From: Streptomyces sp. NBC_00457
Lineage (GTDB): Bacteria > Actinomycetota > Actinomycetes > Streptomycetales > Streptomycetaceae
NCBI RefSeq assembly: GCF_036014015.1
Contig: NZ_CP107905.1
Span: 6,758,001 to 6,822,000 of the forward strand
Reading direction: 5' to 3'
DNA: 64,000 nucleotides
Below the pieces are notes generated by a model that saw only the letters and a program-made list of their open reading frames with translations, was not told the origin of the DNA and made no database searches. The stretch's first letter is position 1. Each line of letters opens with the position of its first letter. A program made the translations under genes and the position numbers. Below are positions 17,154 through 25,345 of the stretch, piece after piece.

Positions 17154-17681
17154 ATGGCATTGGGCAAGGACTACGTGACACAGGAGTGCTCGATCGCCCG
17201 GGCGCTGGAGATCGTCGGCGAGCGCTGGACCCTGCTCGTGGTGCGCGACGCCCTCTACGGCGTACGGCGCTACAACGACTTCCTCGTCCACCTCGGCATC
17301 CCGCGCGCCGTCCTCGCCGCCCGCCTCCAGGCGCTCACCGCCGAGGGGATCCTCGCCAAGCGCCGGTACCAGCAGTCGCCGCCGCGCGACGAGTACGTCC
17401 CGACCGACCGCGGCATCGCGCTGTGGCCCACGCTGCGCTCGCTCGGGCTGTGGGGCCGGGAGCACTTCGGAGACGCCCAGCTGCGCATCTTCCGGCACAC
17501 GGAATGCGGTACCGAACTCGGCCCGTACGGCGAATGTCGCGGGTGCGGAACCGTCGTAGCCCTCCCGGACGTAGAAATGTTGCCGGGACCCGGACTCGAT
17601 CCGGACCCGGCGGATCCGGTCAGCCGGGCGCTGCTCAAGCCCAAGAGGCTGCTGCAGCCGCTCGAGACGGATCCTGTATAA
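17154..17681 (+). CDS. HxlR-family transcriptional regulator
   Basis: 175 aa. The start MALGKDYVTQECSIARALEI at 17154 matches the family; GTG at 17145 is an alternative. The winged helix is typical: ALEIVGERWTLLVVRDALYG then GIPRAVLAARLQALTAEGIL and the wing PRDEYVPTDRG. Beyond it is a Cys-rich tail (HTECGTELGPYGECRGCG) that could bind zinc, as seen in several actinobacterial HxlR proteins. Likely represses the divergent exporter and itself. Confidence 0.92.
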   Translation: MALGKDYVTQECSIARALEIVGERWTLLVVRDALYGVRRYNDFLVHLGIPRAVLAARLQALTAEGILAKRRYQQSPPRDEYVPTDRGIALWPTLRSLGLWGREHFGDAQLRIFRHTECGTELGPYGECRGCGTVVALPDVEMLPGPGLDPDPADPVSRALLKPKRLLQPLETDPV

Positions 17682-17746
17682 CGAACGAGACCAGTAAGTA
17701 CTACGGGTTGAGTAGTGCGCGCACGTGAGCGAGAGGGGGAGCCGCA

Positions 17747-18061
17747 GTGATCAGTAGCAATCGGACCGGCCTGCGTCCCGCCCTCGTACTGCTGCTTCTG
17801 CTCGTCCAGGTCGCGCTGCTCGACACGGGCAGCCTCTCCGCCACCGTCGCCCTCGCGGCGACCGCTGCCGCCGGGTCCGCGTTCGCCGCGTGCTCGCTCC
17901 TCGTCGCGCGCTGCGCACCCGCCGTGCCGCCCACCCGGGTGCGTACGGCCATCCGCGACCGTGACCTTCGTACGGCGTTCCTGCCGCAACGCGATCCCGA
18001 CGCCAGGGGGCGCACTCGGCCCCGAGCACCCGGACGGGCCCTCTCGACGGCCGCCGCGTAG
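17747..18061 (+). CDS. DUF6412 small membrane protein
   Basis: 104 aa from a GTG at 17747. It has two hydrophobic segments (PALVLLLLLVQVALL and VALAATAAAGSAFAACSLLVA) and a basic Arg-rich tail. I recognise the family as DUF6412, which in Streptomyces regularly sits directly upstream of a YidC-like insertase gene, as here (123 bp). The function is unknown; a role in the same membrane-insertion or stress process is suggested by this pairing. Confidence 0.75.
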   Translation: MISSNRTGLRPALVLLLLLVQVALLDTGSLSATVALAATAAAGSAFAACSLLVARCAPAVPPTRVRTAIRDRDLRTAFLPQRDPDARGRTRPRAPGRALSTAAA

Positions 18062-18184
18062 GGCACGCACGCACCCCTTTTATTTCCAGTTCTTTCCAGT
18101 TCCTTCCAGTACGTGCCCCTGCGCGGGTCGTCATGCCGCCATCCCACTGATCCGGCACGACGAGACCCCACGGAGGGCTCACCC

Positions 18185-18904
18185 ATGTCCGTTTTCGCCA
18201 ACCTGGTCGAGCAACTGGCGCAGCTGCTCGAACCGCTCTTCCACGCCTCGGCGGCCGCCGCCGCGATCGTCCTGTTCACCGCGTTCGTACGGCTGCTGGT
18301 GCATCCGCTGTCCCGGGCCGCGGCGCGTGGGCAGAAGGCGCGTACGGAGTTGCAGCCGAAGATCGCCGAGCTGCGGAAGAAGCACGGGAAGAACCCCGAG
18401 CGGCTCCAGCGGGCCGTGCTGGACCTGCATGCCGAGGAGAAGGTGTCACCGCTGGCCGGGTGCATGCCCGGGCTGTTCCAGTTGCCCGCGTTCTTTCTGC
18501 TCTACCACCTGTTCTCCAACCCGACGATCGGCGGCGAGGCGAACGCACTGCTCAGCCATGAGCTGCTGGCCGCGCCCCTCGGTCATCGCTGGGTGGACGC
18601 CCTCGCGGACGGTGGGGTGTTCGGGGCGGCCGGGCTGGTGTACGTCGGGCTGTACGCGCTGGTCGCCGCCGTCGCCGTGTTCAACTACCGGCGGACGAAG
18701 CGCATGATGGCCGCCAATGCGGCTCCCGTGCCGATGGCAGCCGACGGTGAGCAGGTTCCCGGGATGGGGGCGATGAGGAAGGTCATGCCGTTCATGTCCT
18801 TCTTCACGCTGATCACGGTGGCGGTGGTGCCGCTGGCCGCCGCGCTGTATGTGGTGACCAGTACGACGTGGAGTGCGGTGGAGCGGGCGGCGCTGTACCG
18901 CTGA
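18185..18904 (+). CDS. YidC/Oxa1-like membrane protein insertase, short form
   Basis: 239 aa from ATG 18185. It has the conserved Oxa1 fold: a first span near residues 15-45, a charged cytoplasmic hairpin (RTELQPKIAELRKKHGKNPE), CMPGLFQLPAFFLLYHLFSNP, and two C-terminal spans. It lacks the large periplasmic domain of proteobacterial YidC and the long tail of the housekeeping actinobacterial copy, so it is probably a second, conditional paralog. In the membrane it would insert or fold small membrane proteins with or without SecYEG. Confidence 0.88.
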   Translation: MSVFANLVEQLAQLLEPLFHASAAAAAIVLFTAFVRLLVHPLSRAAARGQKARTELQPKIAELRKKHGKNPERLQRAVLDLHAEEKVSPLAGCMPGLFQLPAFFLLYHLFSNPTIGGEANALLSHELLAAPLGHRWVDALADGGVFGAAGLVYVGLYALVAAVAVFNYRRTKRMMAANAAPVPMAADGEQVPGMGAMRKVMPFMSFFTLITVAVVPLAAALYVVTSTTWSAVERAALYR

Positions 18905-18917
18905 GCAGCAGCCGGTG

Positions 18918-19703
18918 TCAGCCGGTGGTTTTGCGGGCCACGCCGCCGTAGAAACCGATCTCGGCGGCGCGGGCCGGTGGCGGGGTGTCCGGGCGCCAGA
19001 ACGGGACCTGGGTCACGCCGGGCTCGATCAGCTCGAAGCCGTCGAAGAGCCGCTCGACCTCGGCGCGGGTGCGCAGGTTCATGGTGGCGGTGGCGTTGTT
19101 GTAGACGGCCTGGGCGTCGCGGCGGTCCGCGAGGTCGCCGGTCGCGTGCGAGAGCACCAGATAGCTGCCGGCCGGGAGCGCGTCGCGCAGGGTGGCGACG
19201 ATCTGCGCGGGCTTCTCCGCGTCGGTGATGAAGTGGAGGATGGCGACGAGGAGCAGCGCGACCGGCTCGTCGAAGTCGATGACCTGGCGCACATCGGGGT
19301 GCTCGATGATCGCCTGCGGGTCGCGCAGGTCGCCGAGCGCGATGCTGGTCGCGCCGGACTGGCTGAGCAGCGCGTCGGCGTGCGCCTTCACGATCGGGTC
19401 GTTGTCGATGTAGGCCACGCGTACGTCGGACGCCGCCTCGTGGGCGATCTCGTGCACGTTCGGCGAGGTGGGCAGCCCGGTGCCGATGTCGAGGATCTGA
19501 CGGACGCCGGTGCCGACGACATACCGGACGGCACGCTGCAGGAACGCGCGGTTGGCCTGCACGCTCATCCGCACCTCGGGCGCCTTGGCGGCGAGGGCGT
19601 CACCGGCGGCCTGGTCCACGTCGTAGTTGTCCTTGCCGCCCAGCAGATAGTCGTAGATCCGCGCGGGATGCGGCCGGCTGGTGTCGATCTCCTCGGCGCT
19701 CAT
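18918..19703 (-). CDS. DUF574 SAM-dependent methyltransferase
   Basis: About 261 aa. The start MSAEEIDTSRPHPARIYDYL matches the family; two upstream in-frame ATGs (19709, 19724) exist and no clear ribosome site is visible for any. SAM-binding region: ILDIGTGLPTSPNVHE, then VAYIDNDPIV. The N-terminal HPARIYDYLLGGKDNYDVD is the hallmark of PF04672, a group very expanded in Streptomyces. Members are mostly uncharacterised; substrate unknown. Confidence 0.87.
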   Translation of the reverse strand: MSAEEIDTSRPHPARIYDYLLGGKDNYDVDQAAGDALAAKAPEVRMSVQANRAFLQRAVRYVVGTGVRQILDIGTGLPTSPNVHEIAHEAASDVRVAYIDNDPIVKAHADALLSQSGATSIALGDLRDPQAIIEHPDVRQVIDFDEPVALLLVAILHFITDAEKPAQIVATLRDALPAGSYLVLSHATGDLADRRDAQAVYNNATATMNLRTRAEVERLFDGFELIEPGVTQVPFWRPDTPPPARAAEIGFYGGVARKTTG

Positions 19704-19905
19704 GGCCATAGCTTTACATATCAACTTCGGCGCTCAGGAGCGTAGTTGGATTTCTGGCGGATGCACTCCGGTCCAGTCCGTGAACCGGGTCTTGCGGAGT
19801 GGTCGGTGACCTTGGAGGATCGACCAGTCCTCCGATGGCTGCGTGCAGGCCGCACACCGGCCGTCGCCGTCGGCCGGGCGCCCGCGATCGAGGGAGATTG
19901 TGAAC

Positions 19906-20763
19906 ATGAAGCTGCTGCGAGTCGGTACGGCGGGATCCGAGCGGCCCGCGCTGCTCGACGACCGGGGGATCCTGCGGGACCTCTCCGGCCTCGTCCCGGA
20001 CATCGACGGGTCGCTGCTCGCCGATGACGCCGCGCTCGGCCGGATCCGGGCGGCCGCCGGCGCCGGGGAACTGCCCGAGCTGGACGCGGCCGGGCTGCGG
20101 GTCGGGCCGCCGGTGGGGCGGATCGGCAAGATCGTGTGCATCGGGCTCAACTACCACGACCACGCCCGCGAGACGGGGGCCGAGCCGCCCCCCGAGCCGG
20201 TGATCTTCTTCAAGGCCGCGGACACGGTGGTCGGGCCGCACGACACGGTGCTGGTTCCCCGTCGGTCCGTGAAGACCGACTGGGAGGTCGAGCTGGCGGT
20301 CGTCATCGGGCGTACGGCCCGGTATCTGGACTCGACCGAGGAGGCGCTCGCTCATGTCGCCGGGTATGCGGTGTCGCATGACGTGTCCGAGCGGGAGTTC
20401 CAGATCGAGCGGGGCGGGACGTGGGACAAGGGGAAGAACTGCGAGACGTTCAATCCGCTGGGGCCGTGGCTGGTGACGGCGGACGAGGTGGCGGATCCGC
20501 AGGGGCTTTCCCTGAAGCTGTGGGTCAACGGGGAGCTGAAGCAGGACGGGACCACGGCTGAGCAGATCTTTCCCGTGGGGGAGGTCGTGCGGTACGTCAG
20601 TCAGTTCATGACGCTTTATCCCGGGGACGTGATCAATACGGGGACGCCGGCGGGGGTGGCGCTGGGGCGGCCTGAGCCGAAGCCGTATTTGCGTTCCGGG
20701 GATGTTGTGGAGCTGGAGATCGAGGGGCTCGGTCGACAGCGGCAGGAGTTCAAAGACGCGTAG
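19906..20763 (+). CDS. Fumarylacetoacetate hydrolase-family protein
   Basis: 285 aa; the ATG at 19906 has AGGGAG about 9 nt upstream. FAH-fold signatures: IGLNYHDHARETG, PVIFFKAADTVVGP, metal-binding Glu residues in KTDWEVELAVVIG, and DVSEREFQ. The family hydrolyses or decarboxylates 2-oxo or diketo acids with Mg or Mn in the cytosol. The short length and motif set fit sugar-acid or catechol-pathway enzymes (for example 2,4-diketo-3-deoxy-L-fuconate hydrolase), but no pathway partners are adjacent to decide. Confidence 0.87.
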   Translation: MKLLRVGTAGSERPALLDDRGILRDLSGLVPDIDGSLLADDAALGRIRAAAGAGELPELDAAGLRVGPPVGRIGKIVCIGLNYHDHARETGAEPPPEPVIFFKAADTVVGPHDTVLVPRRSVKTDWEVELAVVIGRTARYLDSTEEALAHVAGYAVSHDVSEREFQIERGGTWDKGKNCETFNPLGPWLVTADEVADPQGLSLKLWVNGELKQDGTTAEQIFPVGEVVRYVSQFMTLYPGDVINTGTPAGVALGRPEPKPYLRSGDVVELEIEGLGRQRQEFKDA

Positions 20764-20782
20764 CCGCTCCGCTGGGTGAGCC

Positions 20783-20840
20783 GGGGAACTGCGCTTAGTT
20801 GTCGACTGCGGGCCGTATGTGGCTGGTCGCGCAGTTCCCC
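20783..20840. terminator. Long inverted repeat between convergent genes
   Basis: GGGGAACTGCGC (20783-20794) and GCGCAGTTCCCC (20829-20840) are perfect 12 bp arms around a 34 nt loop, between convergent genes. The GCGCAGTTCCCCGCGCCCC text recurs widely in Streptomyces intergenic regions; it probably ends transcription from both sides and may be a dispersed repeat. Confidence 0.7.
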
Positions 20841-20861
20841 GCGCCCCTTCTCGGCGTTCCT

Positions 20862-21368
20862 CTACTGTTTCTCGAGGAAATGCTCCAGGGCTTCCACTAC
20901 GAATTTGTGGTCCTGCAATTGCGGCAGTCCGCTCACCGTCACCGAACCGATCACGCCTGCGCCCTCCACGGTGATCGGGAAGGAGCCGCCGTGGGCCGCG
21001 TACTCGTCGGGGTCGAGGCGGGAGGAGTCCTCGAAGGTGGTGCCCTTGGCTCGGAAGCGGGCGCCTACCAGGTAGGAGGCTGAGCCGTAACGCTCGACCA
21101 CTCGGCGTTTGCGGTTGATCCAGGCGTCGTTGTCGGGGGTGGAGCCGGGGAGGGCCGCGTGGAAGAGCTGCTGGCCGGCGCGGTGGATGTCGATGGCGAC
21201 CGGGGCCTGGCGTTCGCGGGCCATCTCGACCAGCAGGGAGCCCAGGGCCCAGGCGTCGTCGTAGGTGAACTCGCGGAAGACCAGGCGGCGTTCCTGAGCC
21301 TCCAACTCCTCCAGCGGCGGGGTGAGTTCGGGGTGGAACTTCGGGGTCAGCTCGGGGTTGTGTGTCAC
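20862..21368 (-). CDS. UPF0303/HbpS-like heme-degrading domain protein
   Basis: 168 aa from GTG 21368, which overlaps the stop of the oxidoreductase gene by 4 nt (GTGA), so the two are translationally coupled. The fold is the GlcG/HbpS type: AWALGSLLVEMARERQAPVA, WINRKRRVVERYG, YAAHGGSFPI. The family includes UPF0303 proteins and heme-associated HbpS-like domains. No signal peptide. Function unknown; coupling suggests it acts with the Gfo/Idh/MocA oxidoreductase. Confidence 0.82.
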   Translation of the reverse strand: MTHNPELTPKFHPELTPPLEELEAQERRLVFREFTYDDAWALGSLLVEMARERQAPVAIDIHRAGQQLFHAALPGSTPDNDAWINRKRRVVERYGSASYLVGARFRAKGTTFEDSSRLDPDEYAAHGGSFPITVEGAGVIGSVTVSGLPQLQDHKFVVEALEHFLEKQ

Positions 21369-22438
21369 AGCGTCACCGTCACATGGTCGCGGGCGGAACG
21401 GCGGGCCGCCTCCAGTACGTCGAGGGCGGCGGCCGCCTCCAGCGCGGTCACCGGGTTGGGACCGCCGTCCAGCAGGGCCTTCGCCACGGCCGCATAGTAG
21501 GCGGGGTAGTCGCCGGGGAGGGTCGGCTCGGGGCGGCCGCCGCCGGTCAGCGGGGACTCGCCGGAGCCGACGCGGCCCCAGAGGGACTCGGGTTCCGTGC
21601 CCCAGCCGGCGGTCGTGGAGGGCCGCTGCCCGTCCTTGAGTGCCGCCTCCTGCGGGTCCAGGCCGTGCTTCACATAGCCCGCCCGCGAGCCCAGCACCCG
21701 GAAGCGGGGGCCGAGCTGGGCGGTCGTCGCGGTGCAGTAGAGGTGGGAGCGGACTCCGCCCGCGTGGGTGAGGGCGATGAACGTGTCGTCGTCCGTCTCG
21801 GCGCCGGGGCGGCGGAGGTCCGACTCGGCGTACACGGACGTCGCGGGGCCGAAGAGGACCAGCGCCTGGTCGACGAGGTGGCTGCCGAGATCGTAGAGGA
21901 GACCTCCGATCTCTGCGGGGTCGCCGGACTCCCGCCAGCCGCCCTTGAGTTGCGGGCGCCAGCGCTCGAAACGGGACTCGAAGCGCCATACGTCGCCCAG
22001 TTCGCCCTCGGCCAGCAGCTTGCGCAGGGTCAGGAAGTCGTTGTCCCAGCGGCGGTTCTGGAAGACGGAGAGCAGCAGCCCGCGCTCGTCCGCCAGCGCC
22101 GCGAGGTCGCGTGCCTCGGCCGCCGTGCCCGCGATCGGCTTGTCGACGACCACCGGGAGGCCCGCCTTGAGCGCGGTGGTGGCGAGCGGGACGTGCGTCT
22201 TGTTCGGGGACGCGACGACGATCAGGTCCAGCTCGTCGGCCCGGTCGAACAGCTCGTCCGGGGTGGCGGCGACGCGGACGTCCGGGAACTCGGCGCGGGC
22301 CTGCTCCGCGCGCTCGGGGTTCGAGGTGACCACCGTGTCGAGGGTGAGGGCCTCGGTGGCGGCGATCAGCGGGGCGTGGAAGACGGAGCCTGCGAGGCCG
22401 TAGCCGACCAGGCCGACGCGGAGAGGGGTAGCACTCAT
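21365..22438 (-). CDS. Gfo/Idh/MocA-family oxidoreductase
   Basis: 357 aa, full length. N-terminal Rossmann domain GLVGYGLAGSVFHAPL (NAD(P)-binding), then ASPNKTHVPLA and the active-site motif VVDKPIAGT (EKP variant, here DKP), followed by the C-terminal alpha/beta domain with GGLLYDLGSHLVDQA. It oxidises or reduces a sugar-like substrate. Divergent from a ROK regulator, with a strong palindrome overlapping the start region, and followed by UPF0303. Confidence 0.9.
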   Translation of the reverse strand: MSATPLRVGLVGYGLAGSVFHAPLIAATEALTLDTVVTSNPERAEQARAEFPDVRVAATPDELFDRADELDLIVVASPNKTHVPLATTALKAGLPVVVDKPIAGTAAEARDLAALADERGLLLSVFQNRRWDNDFLTLRKLLAEGELGDVWRFESRFERWRPQLKGGWRESGDPAEIGGLLYDLGSHLVDQALVLFGPATSVYAESDLRRPGAETDDDTFIALTHAGGVRSHLYCTATTAQLGPRFRVLGSRAGYVKHGLDPQEAALKDGQRPSTTAGWGTEPESLWGRVGSGESPLTGGGRPEPTLPGDYPAYYAAVAKALLDGGPNPVTALEAAAALDVLEAARRSARDHVTVTL

Positions 22439-22443
22439 GGCTC

Positions 22444-22470
22444 CACTTTCGCAACGCTGTTGCCAAAGTG
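22444..22470. promoter_or_regulatory. ROK-regulator operator
   Basis: CACTTTCGCAAC-gct-GTTGCCAAAGTG: 12 bp arms with one mismatch and a 3 nt spacer, 6 bp upstream of the oxidoreductase start and 24 bp before the ROK start. Such long palindromes are bound by ROK regulators such as NagC/Mlc relatives. Confidence 0.75.
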
Positions 22471-22493
22471 CAAGCGGTGGGGAGAATGGGGGC

Positions 22494-23639
22494 GTGAACA
22501 GGACGAAGGGCGGCCGCGACGAGGGCAGGGCGGGTGGCTTGAGGGGGGCGGTCGGTGGCGCGGATCTCTTTGCCCTGCGCAGTCATAACACCGCGCTCGT
22601 GCTCGATCTGCTGCGGGCGGCCGACGTCGACGGGATCAGCCGGCTCGAACTCGCCGAGCGCACCGGGCTCACCCCGCAGGCCGTCAGCAAGATCACGGCC
22701 CGGCTGCGGGAGGAGGGGCTCGTGACCGAGGCGGGGCGGCGCGCGTCCACGGGCGGGAAACCGCGGACCGTGCTTCGGCTGGTGCCGGAGGCGGGGCATG
22801 CGGTCGGGGTGCATCTCGACCGGGACGAGCTGCGGGCGGTCCTCGTCGACCTCAAGGGGAGTGTGGTGGGGGAGCGGTGTACGCCGCTGGACCTGGGGGC
22901 GGGGGCCGAGGCCGTGCTGGGGGAGGTGGAGGGGGCGGTTGCCGCCGTGCTGGGGACGGGCGTGGTTCCCGGGCTCACCGGTGTCGGGGTCGCGCTGCCC
23001 GGGCCGCTCGATCATGCGCGGGGGGTGCTGCACCGGGTCACCGGGTTTCCGGAGTGGGACGGGTTTCCGTTGCGGGCCGCGCTGGAGGAGCGGCTGGGGG
23101 TGCCGGTCGTCGTCGACAAGGACACCAACGCCGCCGCGCTCGGGCTCGCCGTCGGCCGTGGCGGCGGGGGCGGGTCCTTCGCTTATCTCCATCTCGGTAC
23201 GGGGCTCGGGGCCGGGCTCGTGATCGGCGGGAACGTGCATCGGGGGGCGCGGACCGGGGCGGGTGAGTTCGGGCACCAGGTCATCCAGCTCGACGGGCCC
23301 CTCTGCACCTGCGGTGACCGCGGCTGCATCGAGGCGCTGTGCCTGGAGGCGGTCGCGCGCGGTGAGGTCGACGAGGCGGCGCGGGTGCTGGGAGCGGGGG
23401 CCGCGAATCTGGTGGGGCTGCTGGACATCGATGTGGTGCTGCTGGGCGGCCGGACGGTGGCTGCGGCGCCGGAGGTGTTCGTGCGGGGGGTGGGCGCGGT
23501 GCTGGAGGAGCGGGCTCGGCGGGAGGGGGCGGGGGAGGACGTGGTGCCGGTGAGGGTTGCGCCGGGTGGAGTGCAGGGGGTCGCGGAGGGGGCGGCGCAG
23601 TTGTTGCTTGCGCCGGTGTTCGGACGGGGGGACGGGTAG
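22494..23639 (+). CDS. ROK-family transcriptional regulator
   Basis: 381 aa from GTG 22494. N-terminal winged helix: LVLDLLRAADVDGISRLELAERTGLTPQAVSKITARLREEGLV. The ROK domain follows with DKDTNAAALG, a glycine-rich ATP/sugar-binding LGTGLGAGLVIGG, catalytic-type GAGEFGH and the zinc motif CTCGDRGCIEAL. It most likely senses a sugar or sugar phosphate and represses the divergent oxidoreductase operon and itself through the palindrome at 22444-22470. Confidence 0.92.
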   Translation: MNRTKGGRDEGRAGGLRGAVGGADLFALRSHNTALVLDLLRAADVDGISRLELAERTGLTPQAVSKITARLREEGLVTEAGRRASTGGKPRTVLRLVPEAGHAVGVHLDRDELRAVLVDLKGSVVGERCTPLDLGAGAEAVLGEVEGAVAAVLGTGVVPGLTGVGVALPGPLDHARGVLHRVTGFPEWDGFPLRAALEERLGVPVVVDKDTNAAALGLAVGRGGGGGSFAYLHLGTGLGAGLVIGGNVHRGARTGAGEFGHQVIQLDGPLCTCGDRGCIEALCLEAVARGEVDEAARVLGAGAANLVGLLDIDVVLLGGRTVAAAPEVFVRGVGAVLEERARREGAGEDVVPVRVAPGGVQGVAEGAAQLLLAPVFGRGDG

Positions 23640-23678
23640 CGGGTAGGTGATGTGAGGGGATCAGGCAGGCGGCACCGA

Positions 23679-24257
23679 TCAGCCCAGCGATGCGGTCGCC
23701 GCGCGCAAGTCCTCCAGGGCCGCCAGTGCGAAGGGCGCGAGCCCTTCCTCGTCGTCGCGGTCGCCTTCGCACCACTTGGCGTAGCCCCGCTTGAACGCGA
23801 GGACTCCCAGTTCGCCCGCGAGCTGCGCCGTCGGCTCGGGGACACCGCGGGCGACGAGCGCGGCTGTCATGGCTGCCGCGAGACCGACGCTCTTGAGGGC
23901 GTCACGCTCCTGGAGTTCGGTGCTGGCCGCCACGGCCGCCTTGAGGCGGGGCCCGAATTCGCGGTTCGCCGGCCCCATGGCACTCGACGCGCGTTCCAGC
24001 CCCGCCGCCACCGCCTGCAGCGGGCTCGCGCTCTCGGGCGCCTCGGCGATGCCGTCGGCGAGCAGCCTGCTGAGCGTCTCCTGCCCTGCGACCAGCAGTT
24101 CGCGCTTGTCGGCGAAGTGCCGGAAGAAGGTGCTCTTGGTGACGCCGGCGCGCTCGGCGATCTGCGCCACCGTTGTGGCGTCGTACCCCTGCTCGGTGAA
24201 CAGGTCGACCGCCGCAACGACGAGTCGCTGGGTCGCCCCCGGTTGCCATCTAGCCAT
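23679..24257 (-). CDS. TetR-family regulator
   Basis: 192 aa. N-terminal HTH: AAVDLFTEQGYDATTVAQIAERAGVTKSTFFRHFADK, followed by a helical ligand-binding domain. Divergent from an NAD(P)-dependent reductase, with a perfect 10 bp-arm palindrome between them, so it should repress both and be released by a small ligand. Confidence 0.92.
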   Translation of the reverse strand: MARWQPGATQRLVVAAVDLFTEQGYDATTVAQIAERAGVTKSTFFRHFADKRELLVAGQETLSRLLADGIAEAPESASPLQAVAAGLERASSAMGPANREFGPRLKAAVAASTELQERDALKSVGLAAAMTAALVARGVPEPTAQLAGELGVLAFKRGYAKWCEGDRDDEEGLAPFALAALEDLRAATASLG

Positions 24258-24270
24258 GCGCCCAGGATAG

Positions 24271-24294
24271 GTGATGGGACAATGGTCCCATCAC
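24271..24294. promoter_or_regulatory. TetR operator
   Basis: GTGATGGGAC-AATG-GTCCCATCAC is a perfect palindrome with 10 bp arms in the 51 bp between the divergent TetR and SDR starts. It ends 14 bp before the SDR start, close to the likely ribosome site. Confidence 0.8.
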
Positions 24295-24308
24295 TTCAGG
24301 GAGAGCTC

Positions 24309-25190
24309 ATGCATGTCTTCATCACCGGCGGCACCGGCACCATCGGCTCCGCCGTCGTCGACGAGCTGCTCGCGGGCGGCCACACCGTTCTCGCACTGGC
24401 CCGCTCGGACGCCTCCGCGCAGGCCCTCGAGGGCGCCGGCGCCAAGGTGCTGCGAGGAGAGCTGGCGGACCTCGACGTCCTGCGGTCCGGCGCCGCACAG
24501 GCCGACGGCGTGATCAATCTGGCGTTCGGACGCGACTACAGCACTCAGGACGCGGTCGCGCGGTCCGTCGCCGAGGAGAGCGCCGCGCTCACCGCGCTGG
24601 GCCAGGAACTCATAGGGAGCGACCGCCCGCTCGTCACGTGTTCGGGCACGCCCCCGATGCCGGGGCGCGTCTCCACCGAGGCCGACCCGCTGCCGGCCGA
24701 AGGGCCCGTGGGCGGCCGGAGCCGTTCGGTCACGGCGCTGCTGGATCTCGCCCCGCGCGGTCTGCGCGTCATGGCCGTCCGCCTGCCGCGCACGGTCCAC
24801 AACGAGGGACAGGGCGGATTCGCCGGCCTGCTGACCGCCGCGGCCCGCCGCAGCGGGGTGGCCGGCTACCCGGGCGACGGCACCCAGCGCTGGCCGGCCG
24901 TGCACGCGCGCGACGCGGCGGTTCTCTTCCGGCTGGTCCTCGAATCGGCCCCGGCCGGGACCGTGTGGCACGCCGTCGCCGACGAGGGTGACGCGGTGCG
25001 GGACATCGCGACAGTCATCGGCCGACGACTGGGACTGCCGGTCAAGGAGGTTCCGCAGGAAGACTTCGGCCCGTTCGGCCCGTTGTTCGCCATGGACCAG
25101 CCGGCGTCCAGCGCCCACACCCGCGATGCCCTCGGCTGGCAGCCGACGCACCCCGGCCTCCTCGAGGACCTGGAGAACATTCAGCCCTGA
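24309..25190 (+). CDS. NAD(P)-dependent epimerase/reductase (extended SDR-like)
   Basis: 293 aa from ATG 24309. The start carries the dinucleotide-binding motif FITGGTGTIGSAVVDELL; the usual SDR YxxxK is not evident, as in atypical SDRs of the NAD(P)-binding group. SAM/sugar motifs are absent. The C-terminal part has YPGDGTQRWPAVHARDAA, common in this family. Probably detoxifies or reduces a compound sensed by the divergent TetR regulator. Confidence 0.87.
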   Translation: MHVFITGGTGTIGSAVVDELLAGGHTVLALARSDASAQALEGAGAKVLRGELADLDVLRSGAAQADGVINLAFGRDYSTQDAVARSVAEESAALTALGQELIGSDRPLVTCSGTPPMPGRVSTEADPLPAEGPVGGRSRSVTALLDLAPRGLRVMAVRLPRTVHNEGQGGFAGLLTAAARRSGVAGYPGDGTQRWPAVHARDAAVLFRLVLESAPAGTVWHAVADEGDAVRDIATVIGRRLGLPVKEVPQEDFGPFGPLFAMDQPASSAHTRDALGWQPTHPGLLEDLENIQP

Positions 25191-25220
25191 CGGCCGGCTG
25201 AAGGGGAACGTGATCCGCGC

Positions 25221-25271
25221 CCCCGATCGAGCGCAGCCCCCGATCGAGCACAGCCCCAGATCGAGCACAGC
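25221..25271. repeat. Three 17 bp tandem repeats
   Basis: Three consecutive units of CCCCGATCGAGCGCAGC type (differences: gcg/gca and cga/aga) lie between the SDR stop and the LAxTG-protein start. Each has a GATCGAG core. Confidence 0.7.
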
Positions 25272-25345
25272 CCCACCCCCATCCGAGGGCACCCCCGGCA
25301 TGGCGCACAGGAACCCCCACCCCCGCCCACCATGCTCATGTGCTC

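Noticed and set aside
20862..23276. 804 aa minus-strand frame joining UPF0303 with upstream sequence
   Set aside because: Upstream part is an off-frame reading of the oxidoreductase and ROK genes; the true UPF0303 start is the GTG at 21368 with a 4 nt overlap.
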